Shown here one piece after another: positions 34,097 to 42,513 of a stretch of 64,000 nucleotides of DNA; the first letter of the stretch is position 1; the number at the start of each line of letters is the position of its first letter. Origin of the DNA: Luteolibacter luteus (GTDB lineage Bacteria > Verrucomicrobiota > Verrucomicrobiia > Verrucomicrobiales > Akkermansiaceae); NCBI RefSeq assembly GCF_012913485.1, contig NZ_CP051774.1, forward strand, positions 434,001 to 498,000, read 5' to 3'. The notes beneath the pieces were generated by a model. That model was given only the letters and a program-made list of their open reading frames with translations. It had not been told where the DNA came from and searched no databases. Both the position numbers and the translations under genes were made by a program.

Positions 34097-34300
34097 ATGA
34101 ATCTTGTGATCAACGGGGAGTCCCGTTTCTTGGAATCCGACACCTTCAATGTCGCCACGCTCCTCGAAGCCCTTGGCTTCGGCGGCAAGCCCGTCGTGGT
34201 GGAATTGAATGAAGAGGCGGTGTTTCCAGCGAGCTATCCGACCACCGATATAAAAGAGGGAGCCAAGCTTGAGATCGTGATGATCGCGGCAGGAGGTTAG
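34097..34300 (+). CDS. thiS: Sulfur carrier protein ThiS
   Basis: 67 residues of ubiquitin-like fold ending in the essential Gly-Gly (MIAAGG), which is adenylated by ThiF and turned into a thiocarboxylate that gives sulfur to the thiazole ring. It has the family start MNLVINGESRFLESDT and the EGAKLEIVMI strand before the tail. It is directly behind thiH, so they form a two-gene thi unit. A small GGAGG/CCTCC hairpin spans its end and the convergent gene's end. Confidence 0.95.
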   Translation: MNLVINGESRFLESDTFNVATLLEALGFGGKPVVVELNEEAVFPASYPTTDIKEGAKLEIVMIAAGG

Positions 34301-34311
34301 CACGCCTCCCG

Positions 34312-35013
34312 TCACTCCGGCAGCGTCTCCTTCCCGCCAAGATGCCTCGGCCTCGTCCCGAGCACATTCACATCCAGCCACATCTTCACCCGCGCACCGA
34401 CCTCCCGGACGCGCGTCTTCAGCCCGCCCCGCGTCGCGACGTCCTGGGCATTGAAACCATTCACCTTCATGCCATTTGCCTCGGCCAGGTAGATGGCTCG
34501 CTCATTGTGGAAACGCTGGGTGATGAAGGTTACCTCATTGAGCCCGAAGATCTCTTTCCCCCGCACCACCGAGTCGAGGGTGCGGAGCCCGGCGTAGTCG
34601 CAGGCGATCCGGTTTTCCGGGATGCCGCGCTCGATCAGGGCGCGCTTCATCTTCACGGGCTCGTTGTAGTATTTATCGCTATTGTCACCGGACACTAGGA
34701 TCACCTGGATCTTGCCCGCCCGCCACAGCTTCTCGGCCGCGTCGATCCGGTAGCGGAAGTAGAGGTTCTCACGATCTTGGAAACGATCGGTGGTCCCGAA
34801 GACCAGACCGACCTTGCAGGCCGGGATCTTCGCCACGTCATCGTAGAGCTTGCCGCGGCTCGCATGCACGGCGGCGAAATTCGCCCACGCGATGAAGCTC
34901 ACTCCTGCCAAGCAGAGTGCCAGCATCGCCAGAAGGAGACGCTTCAACCAGCGCTTCCATCCGCCCTTCTGCCCCTTCACTTCCGTCACACCTTCTGTTC
35001 GACGGGTTTCCAC
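34312..35013 (-). CDS. SanA/YdcF-like (DUF218) membrane-anchored protein
   Basis: 233 residues: a Lys/Arg-rich start, a membrane helix (about 27-45), then a DUF218 domain with VGLVFGTTDRFQDRENLYF, KIQVILVSGDNSDKYYNEP, YAGLRTLDSVVRGKEIFG and TFITQRFHNERAIYLAEANG, the pattern of SanA. SanA affects outer-membrane and cell-wall permeability (vancomycin sensitivity in E. coli); the biochemical activity is not settled. It overlaps the end of the upstream lipid kinase gene by 28 nt, which suggests cotranscription and an envelope role. Confidence 0.85.
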   Translation of the reverse strand: METRRTEGVTEVKGQKGGWKRWLKRLLLAMLALCLAGVSFIAWANFAAVHASRGKLYDDVAKIPACKVGLVFGTTDRFQDRENLYFRYRIDAAEKLWRAGKIQVILVSGDNSDKYYNEPVKMKRALIERGIPENRIACDYAGLRTLDSVVRGKEIFGLNEVTFITQRFHNERAIYLAEANGMKVNGFNAQDVATRGGLKTRVREVGARVKMWLDVNVLGTRPRHLGGKETLPE

Positions 35014-36008
35014 TTGGTCCAGGAGACCATCGCTTTCACGGCTTCCACGAAGCGGCTGCCGATCGGCTCTTCCGGTGCGATCACCCGCAAGCGGCCGGGA
35101 TCTTCGTTCCCGAATTTCACTTCCTGCCAGCGACCAGCCAACTCGCCATCCACCTGCACCGGCACCTCGCGGTCTGCCGTGACCGTCAGGCTATGCGCCT
35201 GGAGGTAGCTGACCGTGGATCCAGCGGCCTCGAGATTGCCGGTGGCGATGCCCCGCAGGGAATCCAGCACCAGCTTGTAGCCGGCTTCCTTGAAGACCAG
35301 GACATCCAGCATGCTATCGCGATTGTCCGCTTTGTGGAAAAGTTTGAACTGCCCGCCATAGAGCGAGCCATTGCCAGCCAGCACCGCGACTCCTTCCTCA
35401 TGCTGGCCATCGCCGCAGACGACCTGCATTCGCGGCGGGGATTCGCCGAGGACCTTCACCGCAGAGAGCAGGTAGGCCAGAGGACCGAGCATCTTCTTGC
35501 TCTCCCAGGTCGTCTCCTCGATCACCATGGCGTCGAAGCCGACCCCCGCCATCTGCATGAACGGGATGCCGTTCGCTTCGAAAAGGTCGATCTCCTTCAC
35601 CAACCCGGCCTCGATCACCTCGAAGGCGCGCGGCAGGTTGTCGAAAGGGATGCCCAGCTCCCGCGCGAAAACATTCATGGTCCCAGCGGGAAGGACTCCC
35701 AGCGCGGTCTCCGATCCGGCCAGCCCCTGCACCACGGCATTCAGGGTACCATCGCCCCCGGCGGCGATCACCACCGGCTCTCCATTGCGGGCGAAGAGGG
35801 AGGCCAGCTCCCGCGCCTCCTCGGCACTGCTCGTGGCGTGAAGCGCGAAACGGGTCGCGTGATCCATCAAGAATCTCAACGCCCGCTGCCCCTTTTGGCT
35901 GCGAGCCTTCGGATTAAAAATGAGCGGATACCGCCGTGCCCGGATCACCCCCCGAATGGAAACCGGGACCTGCGAACTTCCAAGTGCGAACTTGGTGGAG
36001 TTTCCCAC
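34986..36008 (-). CDS. Diacylglycerol/lipid kinase family protein (YegS/BmrU-like)
   Basis: 340 residues, start GTG at 36008. The diacylglycerol kinase catalytic motif is clear: IFNPKARSQKG at the start of the domain, then VVIAAGGDGTLNAVVQGLAG with the GGDGT loop, VLPAGTMNVFARELGIP and the C-terminal beta-sandwich ending in LTVTADREVPVQVDGELAG. These enzymes phosphorylate lipid alcohols such as diacylglycerol, linking phospholipid turnover to phosphatidic acid. It is followed, with overlap, by the SanA-like gene and lies 14 bp downstream of maf. Confidence 0.9.
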   Translation of the reverse strand: MGNSTKFALGSSQVPVSIRGVIRARRYPLIFNPKARSQKGQRALRFLMDHATRFALHATSSAEEARELASLFARNGEPVVIAAGGDGTLNAVVQGLAGSETALGVLPAGTMNVFARELGIPFDNLPRAFEVIEAGLVKEIDLFEANGIPFMQMAGVGFDAMVIEETTWESKKMLGPLAYLLSAVKVLGESPPRMQVVCGDGQHEEGVAVLAGNGSLYGGQFKLFHKADNRDSMLDVLVFKEAGYKLVLDSLRGIATGNLEAAGSTVSYLQAHSLTVTADREVPVQVDGELAGRWQEVKFGNEDPGRLRVIAPEEPIGSRFVEAVKAMVSWTKWKPVEQKV

Positions 36009-36021
36009 TCGCGCGGGAAGT

Positions 36022-36579
36022 TCAGAAACCCGCCTTCAGCACCTCCACCACCTTTGCCACCGGCAGCCCCATGACATTGTCGAATGCCCCCTCGATCCGA
36101 TCCACGATCAGCTCTCCACTCTCTTGGATTCCGTAGGCCCCCGCTTTGTCGAGCGGGTTCGCTTTTTCAAAATATTCGCTGATCCGAGCCTCATCGAGAG
36201 GGAGGAAATGAACCGCCGTCAGATCGTGGAAACGCCTCACCACTCCTCCGGGAAAGATCACGCACACACCGGTACAAACCGTGTGCGAACGACCGCCCAA
36301 CTTCCTGAGCATCGCCCGGGCATCATCCATGTCCTTGGGTTTACCCAAGGGCTCGCCATCGATCCAAACCAAGGTGTCGGCTCCGATGACGGCTGCATCC
36401 GCATTTGAAACGGCGACCGCCTCTGCTTTGAGTTCCGCGTTCTTTTCGCAGAGCTCACTCAGCGGAATGGAGGCATCGTGAATCTCCTCCGCGGGCGAAA
36501 CAATCACTTCAAACAAAACTCCAGCTTCCGCTAGAAGCTCGCGACGCCTTGGAGAACCGGAAGCCAGAATGATTTTCAC
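36022..36579 (-). CDS. maf: Maf nucleotide pyrophosphatase
   Basis: 185 residues with the family start IILASGSPRRRELLAEAG, the EEIHD and AVIGADTLV motifs and the C-terminal GAYGIQESGELIVDRIEG with catalytic residues. Maf proteins hydrolyse dTTP/UTP or modified nucleoside triphosphates to monophosphates and arrest cell division when overproduced. It is first of a three-gene minus-strand run (maf, lipid kinase, SanA-like). Its start faces the AT-rich region shared with the divergent znuA-like gene. Confidence 0.94.
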   Translation of the reverse strand: MKIILASGSPRRRELLAEAGVLFEVIVSPAEEIHDASIPLSELCEKNAELKAEAVAVSNADAAVIGADTLVWIDGEPLGKPKDMDDARAMLRKLGGRSHTVCTGVCVIFPGGVVRRFHDLTAVHFLPLDEARISEYFEKANPLDKAGAYGIQESGELIVDRIEGAFDNVMGLPVAKVVEVLKAGF

Positions 36580-36669
36580 GGGCGTTCCTGTAGCGGGCTT
36601 GCAACACTTGGCAAACTTGATGTCGCGGGAATGCAGTTATTCACAATCCAATCGTTTGCTTTTTCAATT

Positions 36670-36709
36670 TCGATTGAATCAATCGATTGAATCAAAAGAT
36701 TCAATCGAT
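36670..36709. promoter_or_regulatory. AT-rich inverted-repeat element in the maf/znuA divergent region
   Basis: CGATTGAATC occurs at 36671 and again at 36684, and the second copy forms a perfect 12-bp stem: ATCGATTGAATC, loop AAAA, GATTCAATCGAT. No T tract follows, and both neighbours are transcribed away from it, so it is more likely an operator or promoter structure than a terminator. The surrounding 270 bp are strikingly AT-rich for this genome. Confidence 0.65.
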
Positions 36710-36853
36710 CTTTATTTGGATAAATCATTAATTCTGAGCAGAAACAAATAATCAAACACCATTCTATCAATCGCTTGAAATAACATCCTCGGAACTTTCC
36801 TTTCATTATCGCAATCCACTTGCATCATCCTCTTCCCTGCTCATTTTTCAGCC

Positions 36854-37732
36854 ATGCGCTTTCCAATTCTCTCCCTCATTCTCTCCCTCGCTTCCGCCTC
36901 TGCCGCGGAGCTCAAGGTTGCCACCCTCCACCCCCTCCTCGGCGACCTCGCCCGGCAAGTCGGCGGCGAGCGAGTGGAAGTCATCGACCTGATCGGGAAA
37001 AACGGCGACCCGCACCATTTCGAGCCCGTTCAGGCCGATCTTCAGAAGGCGGCGGACGCGAAGCTCTACTTGGCCTCCGGAATGGGCCTCGAAAGCTACC
37101 TCACTTTGCTCCGCGGGATCCTCGGGGAAAAGGCGCAAGTCGTTGAAATTGGGAAGGATCTTCCCTCGATCGAGGGGGAATGCGACCACGAGGGACACGA
37201 TCACGAGCATCACGATCACGAGATCGACCCCCATTGGTGGCACTCCATCGACCTCTTCCGCCGCGCGACGACCATCACCGCGGAAACTTTTACAAAAGCC
37301 GATCCGGCTGGCGCTGAAAATTATTCAAAAAACGCCGCAAGCTATCGCGCCAAACTGGACGAATTGGAGCGCTGGACCCGCAAGGAAGTCGCACGCATCC
37401 CGAAAGCCAAACGCCACCTCGCGACCGCCCACGCGGCCTTCGGATACTTCTGCAAGGACTTCGGATTTGAGCCCTTGGCAGTCCAGGGACTGAACCGCGA
37501 GAGGATGCCGGATCCCAAGAAACTGGCCGCCATCCTTGCAGAGCTGAAGGAGCATCAGGTGGCCGCGATCTTTCCCGAAAAGGAATCGAACCCGAAGATC
37601 CTACAGGCCCTGACCGGAGACACCGGCATCAAGCTCGGCGAGGCCCTGATCGCGGACGGTTCCACGGCGGAAAGCTACGAGGCCATGGTCCGCCACAATG
37701 TCTCAGCGATCACCGCAGGACTGTCAAAATAG
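36854..37732 (+). CDS. Zinc/manganese ABC-transporter substrate-binding protein (ZnuA-like), no transporter genes nearby
   Basis: 292 residues with a short signal peptide (MRFPILSLILSLASASAA) and the cluster A-I fold. Metal ligands are likely: the GKNGDPHHFEP motif (His), the DPHWWHSID segment, the HAAFGYFCKDFG segment, and an acidic residue near the C-terminus. A His/Asp-rich loop with EGHDHEHHDHE lies just before DPHWWH, as in zinc-specific members. It scavenges Zn2+ in the periplasm for an ABC permease, but no znuB/znuC is in the next genes, so the partner must be elsewhere. The AT-rich region with a 12-bp palindrome upstream is the likely control region. Confidence 0.9.
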   Translation: MRFPILSLILSLASASAAELKVATLHPLLGDLARQVGGERVEVIDLIGKNGDPHHFEPVQADLQKAADAKLYLASGMGLESYLTLLRGILGEKAQVVEIGKDLPSIEGECDHEGHDHEHHDHEIDPHWWHSIDLFRRATTITAETFTKADPAGAENYSKNAASYRAKLDELERWTRKEVARIPKAKRHLATAHAAFGYFCKDFGFEPLAVQGLNRERMPDPKKLAAILAELKEHQVAAIFPEKESNPKILQALTGDTGIKLGEALIADGSTAESYEAMVRHNVSAITAGLSK

Positions 37733-37844
37733 GCCCGCCTCAGTGCCGGGACAGCGAGAAGTTCCGATTGTTCAAAAGTTTCGATAAAAGGATTGTCGGA
37801 TTTTTAAAATATGTTAAGGACTTCCTCGCTGTTGCCCGTAAAAC

Positions 37845-39872
37845 ATGAAAAACCAACTCGCGAGGTTGCCCCACCTCTGTGTTGGCCTTCTTGCCCTGAC
37901 TGCCCTGCTCCCCGCCCCTGTGTCCGCGGCCGAACCCGCGCAGACACCCAATCCCATTGGTCGCGTAGCCCGGTTATTCAATCGCAAGCTGGTCGATACG
38001 GAAGACCGGATCCGTTGGCTCCAAGGCCGCTTGGACAACCTCGCCGATTTTACGGAGAAGCCCCTCAAGGAAACCATCGGATGGCGCTGTGGTTTGGAAG
38101 ACGAAGCCACCGGCGATCCTTGGATCTGCCTTGATTTCGGGAAGGACATTTCCCTGGATCACCTTTTCCTCGTTCCGGCCCAGACACAGCCGGGCGAGAC
38201 CAATGACCTGTTCCCCCGCCGCTTCCGGATCGAAGCCGCAACTCAGGAAGATTTTTCCGATAGCCGCCAGATCTATCGCACCGGCGGCATGGCCCACTCT
38301 TCGCCGCAGGGCTTTCCGGTCCAGATCAATGGCGACGGGGGCTCTGCCCGCTACGTCCGGCTGACCTTGGAAGAAGGCCACCGCCGCGGCCTCGCGGGTG
38401 TCTGCGCCCTCTCGGAAATCTTCGTCTTCTCGGATCGCATTCCGGTTTCCTTCGGGGCGAAAGTCACGGCCTCTCATTCGGTGGATGTGCCCGGAGTCTG
38501 GGACCCCTCATTCGTCGTGGACGGACGCACCCCGCTCGGCGTCTGGCAAGGCGGCCTCTGGGCACCCTCGCACGGCGACTGCCTGGAGGTGCCCGGTGAC
38601 AACCCGAAGGTCGAGTGGGTCCTCGATCTCGGCCAAGAGGCACCCGTCGACCGCGTGATCCTCTTCCCCTACGCCGTCCCGGAACTCTCCGGCCCGGGAG
38701 TAATTCCGCCAGTCCTCAAGCTGGAGTTGGCCGGCAAAGCCGATTTCAGTGACGCCAAGTGCATCGCCGATACCGGCCCGCGTGACCTGCCGGTGGATCT
38801 CACCACCCCTGTCGTGCTTCCTTCCCCGGAGGCCAAGGGGCGCTACCTCCGGATCACCTCGGAGCGGGCATGGCAGCTCGGCAACCGCCATTTGCAAGCA
38901 CTGGGAGAAATCGAAGTCTGGTCCGGAAACCGGAATCTCGCCTCGGGTCGGGAGGTGACCGCCATCCACGGCGGCATCGAGCAGCCCTCCGAGGAACTCA
39001 CCGATGGCTCGGGCTATCGCTACCAGATCCTCCCCATCCACTCCTGGCTCACCCAGCTCGTGGAAAGGAATCATTTCCGCCAGGAAATGGACATCCTCAG
39101 CTCCGCCCGGAAGACCATGGCATCGGAGAGCGAGCTGAATACCACCTGGGGCGCCGCCATCGCCCTCGGCCTGACCTTCCTGATCCCCGTCGCCATCGTC
39201 GAACGCCGCCGCCTGGTCTCCCGCACCCAGCTCGACAAGCTCCGCAAGCGCATCGCCTCCGACCTGCACGACGACATCGGCAGTAACCTCGGCAGCATCT
39301 CCCTCATCGCACGCTCCGCGAAGCGCGACCTGGAGCGCCTCAAGGGCCCGGACGAGGTGGCCCACGACCTCGGCGAGGTGGAAACCATTGCCCGTGAAAG
39401 CTCCTTGGCCATGCGGGACATCGTCTGGCTCTTGGAACGCCGTCAGGACACCATCGGTGACCTCGTCCAGCGGATGCGCGATTGCGCCGCCCGCCTTCTG
39501 CGAGAAGTCGAGTATTCGCTCGTCTGCCGGTCCTCGAAAACCACCGCAAAACTCACGCTGGACTCAAAACGCCATCTTTTCCTCTTCTACAAGGAGGCCC
39601 TTCACAATATTGTTAAGCATTCCAAAGCGACACTGGTCACCGTGCGGCTCTACGATGCCCGCGACCGGCTGGTGATGGAAGTGAGCGACAACGGCATCGG
39701 CCTGCCTCGCGACGCCGAAGATCAGATGGCAGCCGTGAAAAAACTTACCGATCGCGCCAGGGTGCTGGAAGGTACCCTGCACGTGGAATCATCCCCTGGA
39801 GCCGGCACAACACTGCGCCTTTCCGTGAAACGAACCAGCCTGATGGCTACTAAAGCTACCGCCAATGAGTGA
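37845..39872 (+). CDS. Sensor histidine kinase with two discoidin-like extracytoplasmic domains
   Basis: 675 residues. A signal peptide (1-28) is followed by two beta-sandwich regions with F5/8 type C (discoidin) character, about 75-195 and 205-360: PWICLDFGKDISLDHLFLV, SARYVRLTLEEGH, KVEWVLDLGQEAPVDRVILF and GRYLRITSE. A membrane helix (about 435-453) leads to a HisKA_3 domain with His475 in SDLHDDIGSNLGSISL and a HATPase with SDNGIGLP. Discoidin folds bind carbohydrates or lipids, so the sensed ligand may be a glycan. The gene overlaps the LuxR-type regulator by 8 nt, a standard kinase-regulator pair. Confidence 0.9.
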   Translation: MKNQLARLPHLCVGLLALTALLPAPVSAAEPAQTPNPIGRVARLFNRKLVDTEDRIRWLQGRLDNLADFTEKPLKETIGWRCGLEDEATGDPWICLDFGKDISLDHLFLVPAQTQPGETNDLFPRRFRIEAATQEDFSDSRQIYRTGGMAHSSPQGFPVQINGDGGSARYVRLTLEEGHRRGLAGVCALSEIFVFSDRIPVSFGAKVTASHSVDVPGVWDPSFVVDGRTPLGVWQGGLWAPSHGDCLEVPGDNPKVEWVLDLGQEAPVDRVILFPYAVPELSGPGVIPPVLKLELAGKADFSDAKCIADTGPRDLPVDLTTPVVLPSPEAKGRYLRITSERAWQLGNRHLQALGEIEVWSGNRNLASGREVTAIHGGIEQPSEELTDGSGYRYQILPIHSWLTQLVERNHFRQEMDILSSARKTMASESELNTTWGAAIALGLTFLIPVAIVERRRLVSRTQLDKLRKRIASDLHDDIGSNLGSISLIARSAKRDLERLKGPDEVAHDLGEVETIARESSLAMRDIVWLLERRQDTIGDLVQRMRDCAARLLREVEYSLVCRSSKTTAKLTLDSKRHLFLFYKEALHNIVKHSKATLVTVRLYDARDRLVMEVSDNGIGLPRDAEDQMAAVKKLTDRARVLEGTLHVESSPGAGTTLRLSVKRTSLMATKATANE

Positions 39873-40521
39873 CACCACCACCGCCCCGCTCCGGATCTGG
39901 ATTCTTGAGGATCACGCGAACTTCGCGAAACAGATCACCCGGCTCATTTCGGGCGAAGATGATCTGATCTGCGAAAAGGCGTTCTCTCACCCGGACGACC
40001 TCTTTGCCGAGCTGAACTACTGCACCTCCCCGCCGGACTTGCTGATGCTCGACCTCGGCCTCCCGGGGAAAGACGGCCTGCAGGTGCTGCGCGAGGTGAA
40101 GGTGAAGGTGCCGGAACAGAAGGTCGTCATCCTGACCTCCTTTGACGACCGCGAGCGCGTCTATCGCGCCATCTGCAACGGGGCATCCGGCTACCTGCTG
40201 AAAACCGCCGACCCGGACGATATCCTTTCCGGCATCCGCGATGTGATGCAGGGCTCCGCCGCACTGAGCAGCCCGATCGCGAACATGATTCTCGAAGGCT
40301 TCGCCAAGCACGGCCCTGTCGATGAGACCGAACCCCTCACCTCCCGCGAGGAAGAGGTCCTGCGCCTGCTGGTGAAGGGCTTCATCAAGAAGGAGATCGG
40401 CGATCAGCTCGACATCTCCCAGCACACCGTGGACATGCACCTGCGCAGCGTCTACCGGAAGCTGCATGTCCGCACCCAGACGGAAGCCGTCTCGAAGGCG
40501 CTGCGGAAAGGATTGGTGTAA
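39865..40521 (+). CDS. Response regulator, NarL/FixJ (LuxR-type HTH) family
   Basis: 218 residues: a receiver domain (about 8-125) with acidic start ILEDH, the phosphorylated Asp63 in LLMLDLGLPGKD and the invariant Thr/Lys switch region (ILTSF, YLLK), then a LuxR-type helix-turn-helix (about 155-218, EPLTSREEEVLRLLVKG and ISQHTVDMHLRSVYRKL). It is the cognate partner of the upstream kinase, whose gene it overlaps. Target genes are unknown. A terminator follows the stop by 30 bp. Confidence 0.95.
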   Translation: MSDTTTAPLRIWILEDHANFAKQITRLISGEDDLICEKAFSHPDDLFAELNYCTSPPDLLMLDLGLPGKDGLQVLREVKVKVPEQKVVILTSFDDRERVYRAICNGASGYLLKTADPDDILSGIRDVMQGSAALSSPIANMILEGFAKHGPVDETEPLTSREEEVLRLLVKGFIKKEIGDQLDISQHTVDMHLRSVYRKLHVRTQTEAVSKALRKGLV

Positions 40522-40550
40522 GCCTCTGGCCAACCTTATCGAATCTCCAA

Positions 40551-40582
40551 AAGCCCGGGGTCGCTCGATCTCGGGCTTTTTC
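40551..40582 (+). terminator. Rho-independent terminator after the two-component system
   Basis: AAGCCCGGGG pairs with CTCGGGCTT (one mismatch or G-T) over a short loop, followed by TTTTTC. It isolates the sensor-regulator unit from the HMG-CoA reductase gene 110 bp downstream. Confidence 0.85.
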
Positions 40583-40691
40583 ATTTCTGCCCGCATCATC
40601 CACGCTATGGGGGAAAACCTCAGGGCATCCCTTTTTATCCGGATCGGATTCCATTGTGGCCCCCGCCACCAGGGTGTAGTTCCTTGCCGGG

Positions 40692-41978
40692 ATGACGGGA
40701 AAACGCGGGCTGACCCAGCAACATGTGGCACGGATGTTAGGCGGGGATAGCGTCGAGGACGCGGCGGCACGGCTAGCACCGGATTTCAAGGACCTGCCAA
40801 AGGTCCCGGCAGGCAGCGCAAAAGTCAGCCGCGAGCGTGCCGGGGAGCTCTGGGAAGAGACTGGCCTGCCCACCCGCCTGAAGGAGATCCTCTTGGATCA
40901 ATCCCCCGGCGATCTCTCGGTCTATCAAGGGAATATCGAAAACGCCATCGGCGAGATGCGCATGCCCTTGGGCCTCGCAGGGCCCCTCCGCGTGAATGGC
41001 GTCTCCGCAAAGGGTGACTTCCACATTCCCCTCGCCACCACGGAGGCCGCCCTCGTCGCGAGCTACCACCGCGGCTGCCGGCTTCTCACTGCCGCAGGCG
41101 GATGCTCCGCGCTGGTGCTTTATGAGAGCCTGAGCCGGGCACCCTCGTTCGTCTTCGATACCTTCTCCGAAGCCAGCCGCTTCACCGTTTGGGCCGTGGA
41201 TCAATTCGAGACCTTCCAACAGGTCGCCGGCACCACCACCTCGCATGGCAAGCTCGTCGATGTCGGTGTCACGCTTGAAGGAAACCACGCCTACTTCAAT
41301 TTCGAGTTCACCACCGGCGATGCCTCCGGCCAGAACATGGTCACCATCGCCACCCAGGCGATCTGCGATCACATCCTGGCCCACACGCCGATCCAACCGC
41401 AACGCTACTACATCGAGTCGAACCTCTCCGGCGACAAGAAGGCCAGCACCCGTGCCTTCACCACCACCCGCGGCAAGAAGGTCACCGCAGAGGCCCACCT
41501 TTCCGCAGAGCTGGTAAAGAAGCACCTCCACACCACGCCTCGCGCCATGGAGCAGTACTGGCAGATGTCCGCCATCGGCGGCGTGCTCAGCGGCACCCTC
41601 GGCATCCACGGCCATTTCGCGAATGGCCTCACCGCCCTCTATCTTGCCACCGGCCAGGATGCCGCTTGCGTCGCCGAATCTGCAACCGGCGTGACCCGCT
41701 TCGAGGTGACCGAGGATGGCGGACTCTACGCCTCCGTCACCCTGCCCGGCATCATGGTCGGCACCGTGGGAGGCGGCACCGGCCTGCCAACCCAGAAAGC
41801 CTGCCTCGAACTCATGGGCCTCGCAGGCGCAGGCAAGTCCCGGGCCCTCGCCGAAGTCTGCACCGGCCTCCTCCTCGCCGGCGAACTCTCGATCATCGGT
41901 GCCCTCAGCGCCGGCCACTTTTCACGCGCCCACCGCAAGCTCGCCCGCGACCGCCAGAAAGGCAGCAAGGAGAGCTGA
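40692..41978 (+). CDS. Hydroxymethylglutaryl-CoA reductase, class I-like
   Basis: 428 residues. It carries the class I HMGR signatures: ENAIGEMRMPLGLAGPL, ATTEAALVAS with catalytic Glu118, TGDASGQNM (NADPH-binding) and GTVGGGTGLPTQ. The other catalytic residues are Lys249/250 in SGDKKAST, Asp323 in GQDAACV and His414 in SRAHRKLAR. It reduces HMG-CoA to mevalonate, the committed step of the mevalonate pathway. Most Verrucomicrobia make isoprenoids by the MEP pathway, so this single gene is unusual; no mevalonate kinase or decarboxylase is seen here. It is upstream of the UbiA operon on the same strand, separated by repeats. Confidence 0.9.
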   Translation: MTGKRGLTQQHVARMLGGDSVEDAAARLAPDFKDLPKVPAGSAKVSRERAGELWEETGLPTRLKEILLDQSPGDLSVYQGNIENAIGEMRMPLGLAGPLRVNGVSAKGDFHIPLATTEAALVASYHRGCRLLTAAGGCSALVLYESLSRAPSFVFDTFSEASRFTVWAVDQFETFQQVAGTTTSHGKLVDVGVTLEGNHAYFNFEFTTGDASGQNMVTIATQAICDHILAHTPIQPQRYYIESNLSGDKKASTRAFTTTRGKKVTAEAHLSAELVKKHLHTTPRAMEQYWQMSAIGGVLSGTLGIHGHFANGLTALYLATGQDAACVAESATGVTRFEVTEDGGLYASVTLPGIMVGTVGGGTGLPTQKACLELMGLAGAGKSRALAEVCTGLLLAGELSIIGALSAGHFSRAHRKLARDRQKGSKES

Positions 41979-42019
41979 AGAAGGCACGACCACGAGTGAA
42001 TGGCCATCGGAGCACTCTG

Positions 42020-42200
42020 AATCCCCGACGGGGCGACCGGGAGATAGCCCAGGGTAAGCGCGCAACACACAGCATCTAGAGCCCCAACGGGATGATCGGG
42101 AGATAGCCCAGGGTAAGCGCGCAACACACAGCCTCTAAAGCCCCAACGGGGCGACCGGGAGATAGCCCAGGGTAAGCGCGCAGCGCGCAACCCTGGGTAT
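42020..42200. repeat. Three tandem copies of a 59-bp repeat with internal hairpin
   Basis: Copies of a unit containing GGGAGATAGCCCAGGGTAAG start near 42039, 42098 and 42157 (period 59); each includes CCCAACGGG-like and AAGCGCGCAACACACAGC segments, and the last copy ends AGCGCGCAACCCTGGG, which pairs with its own CCCAGGGT. Similar TAGCCCAGGGT repeats are common in verrucomicrobial and planctomycetal intergenic regions. Confidence 0.75.
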
Positions 42201-42375
42201 CCACGGAAAAGGAATCGCACCCTGAAAGGGTGCCGGGAGCCCACTAACTTCTCCCGTCCCGCTTTAGTCGATCCTGGCAGTAGAAACCCACCCCGCCATC
42301 TTCGAAACTCCCTTCCAGCATGTCCTCCAAAGCCACTTCGACCTCACCCCACCCTCTTCACGCCCCCCCAAACCC

Positions 42376-42412
42376 GCCTGTTAATTTCCCTGTTATAACA
42401 GGCGGAACAGGC
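42376..42412 (+). repeat. 37-nt dispersed palindromic repeat, copy B
   Basis: Aligned with copy A at 3776-3812 without gaps and 33 of 37 identical: GCCTGTTA at the left and TAACAGGC then AACAGGC at the right. Located 102 bp upstream of the UbiA start, again next to a C run and ahead of a plus-strand gene. Confidence 0.7.
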
Positions 42413-42513
42413 CGCAAATCCCAAGCATCCCGATCGTCCCGACCCGCACTTGCACCATCACTGAGACTCGTTAGAGTGGCACGGGGAAAAGAGTCCCTTC
42501 CTTGGTCGCCACC

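Larger units (their letters stand above)
41979..42513. other. Long repeat-bearing intergenic region between HMG-CoA reductase and the UbiA operon
   Basis: About 535 bp without a convincing coding frame. The first half holds a 59-bp tandem repeat, the region from 42220 has GCACCCTGAAAGGGTGC, a short hairpin, and the second half holds copy B of a 37-nt dispersed palindrome. The promoter of the UbiA operon should lie here. Confidence 0.6.

Noticed and set aside
42020-42200. CRISPR array
   Set aside because: Only three units, the spacers between conserved parts are also alike, and no cas gene is nearby; it is a tandem repeat.
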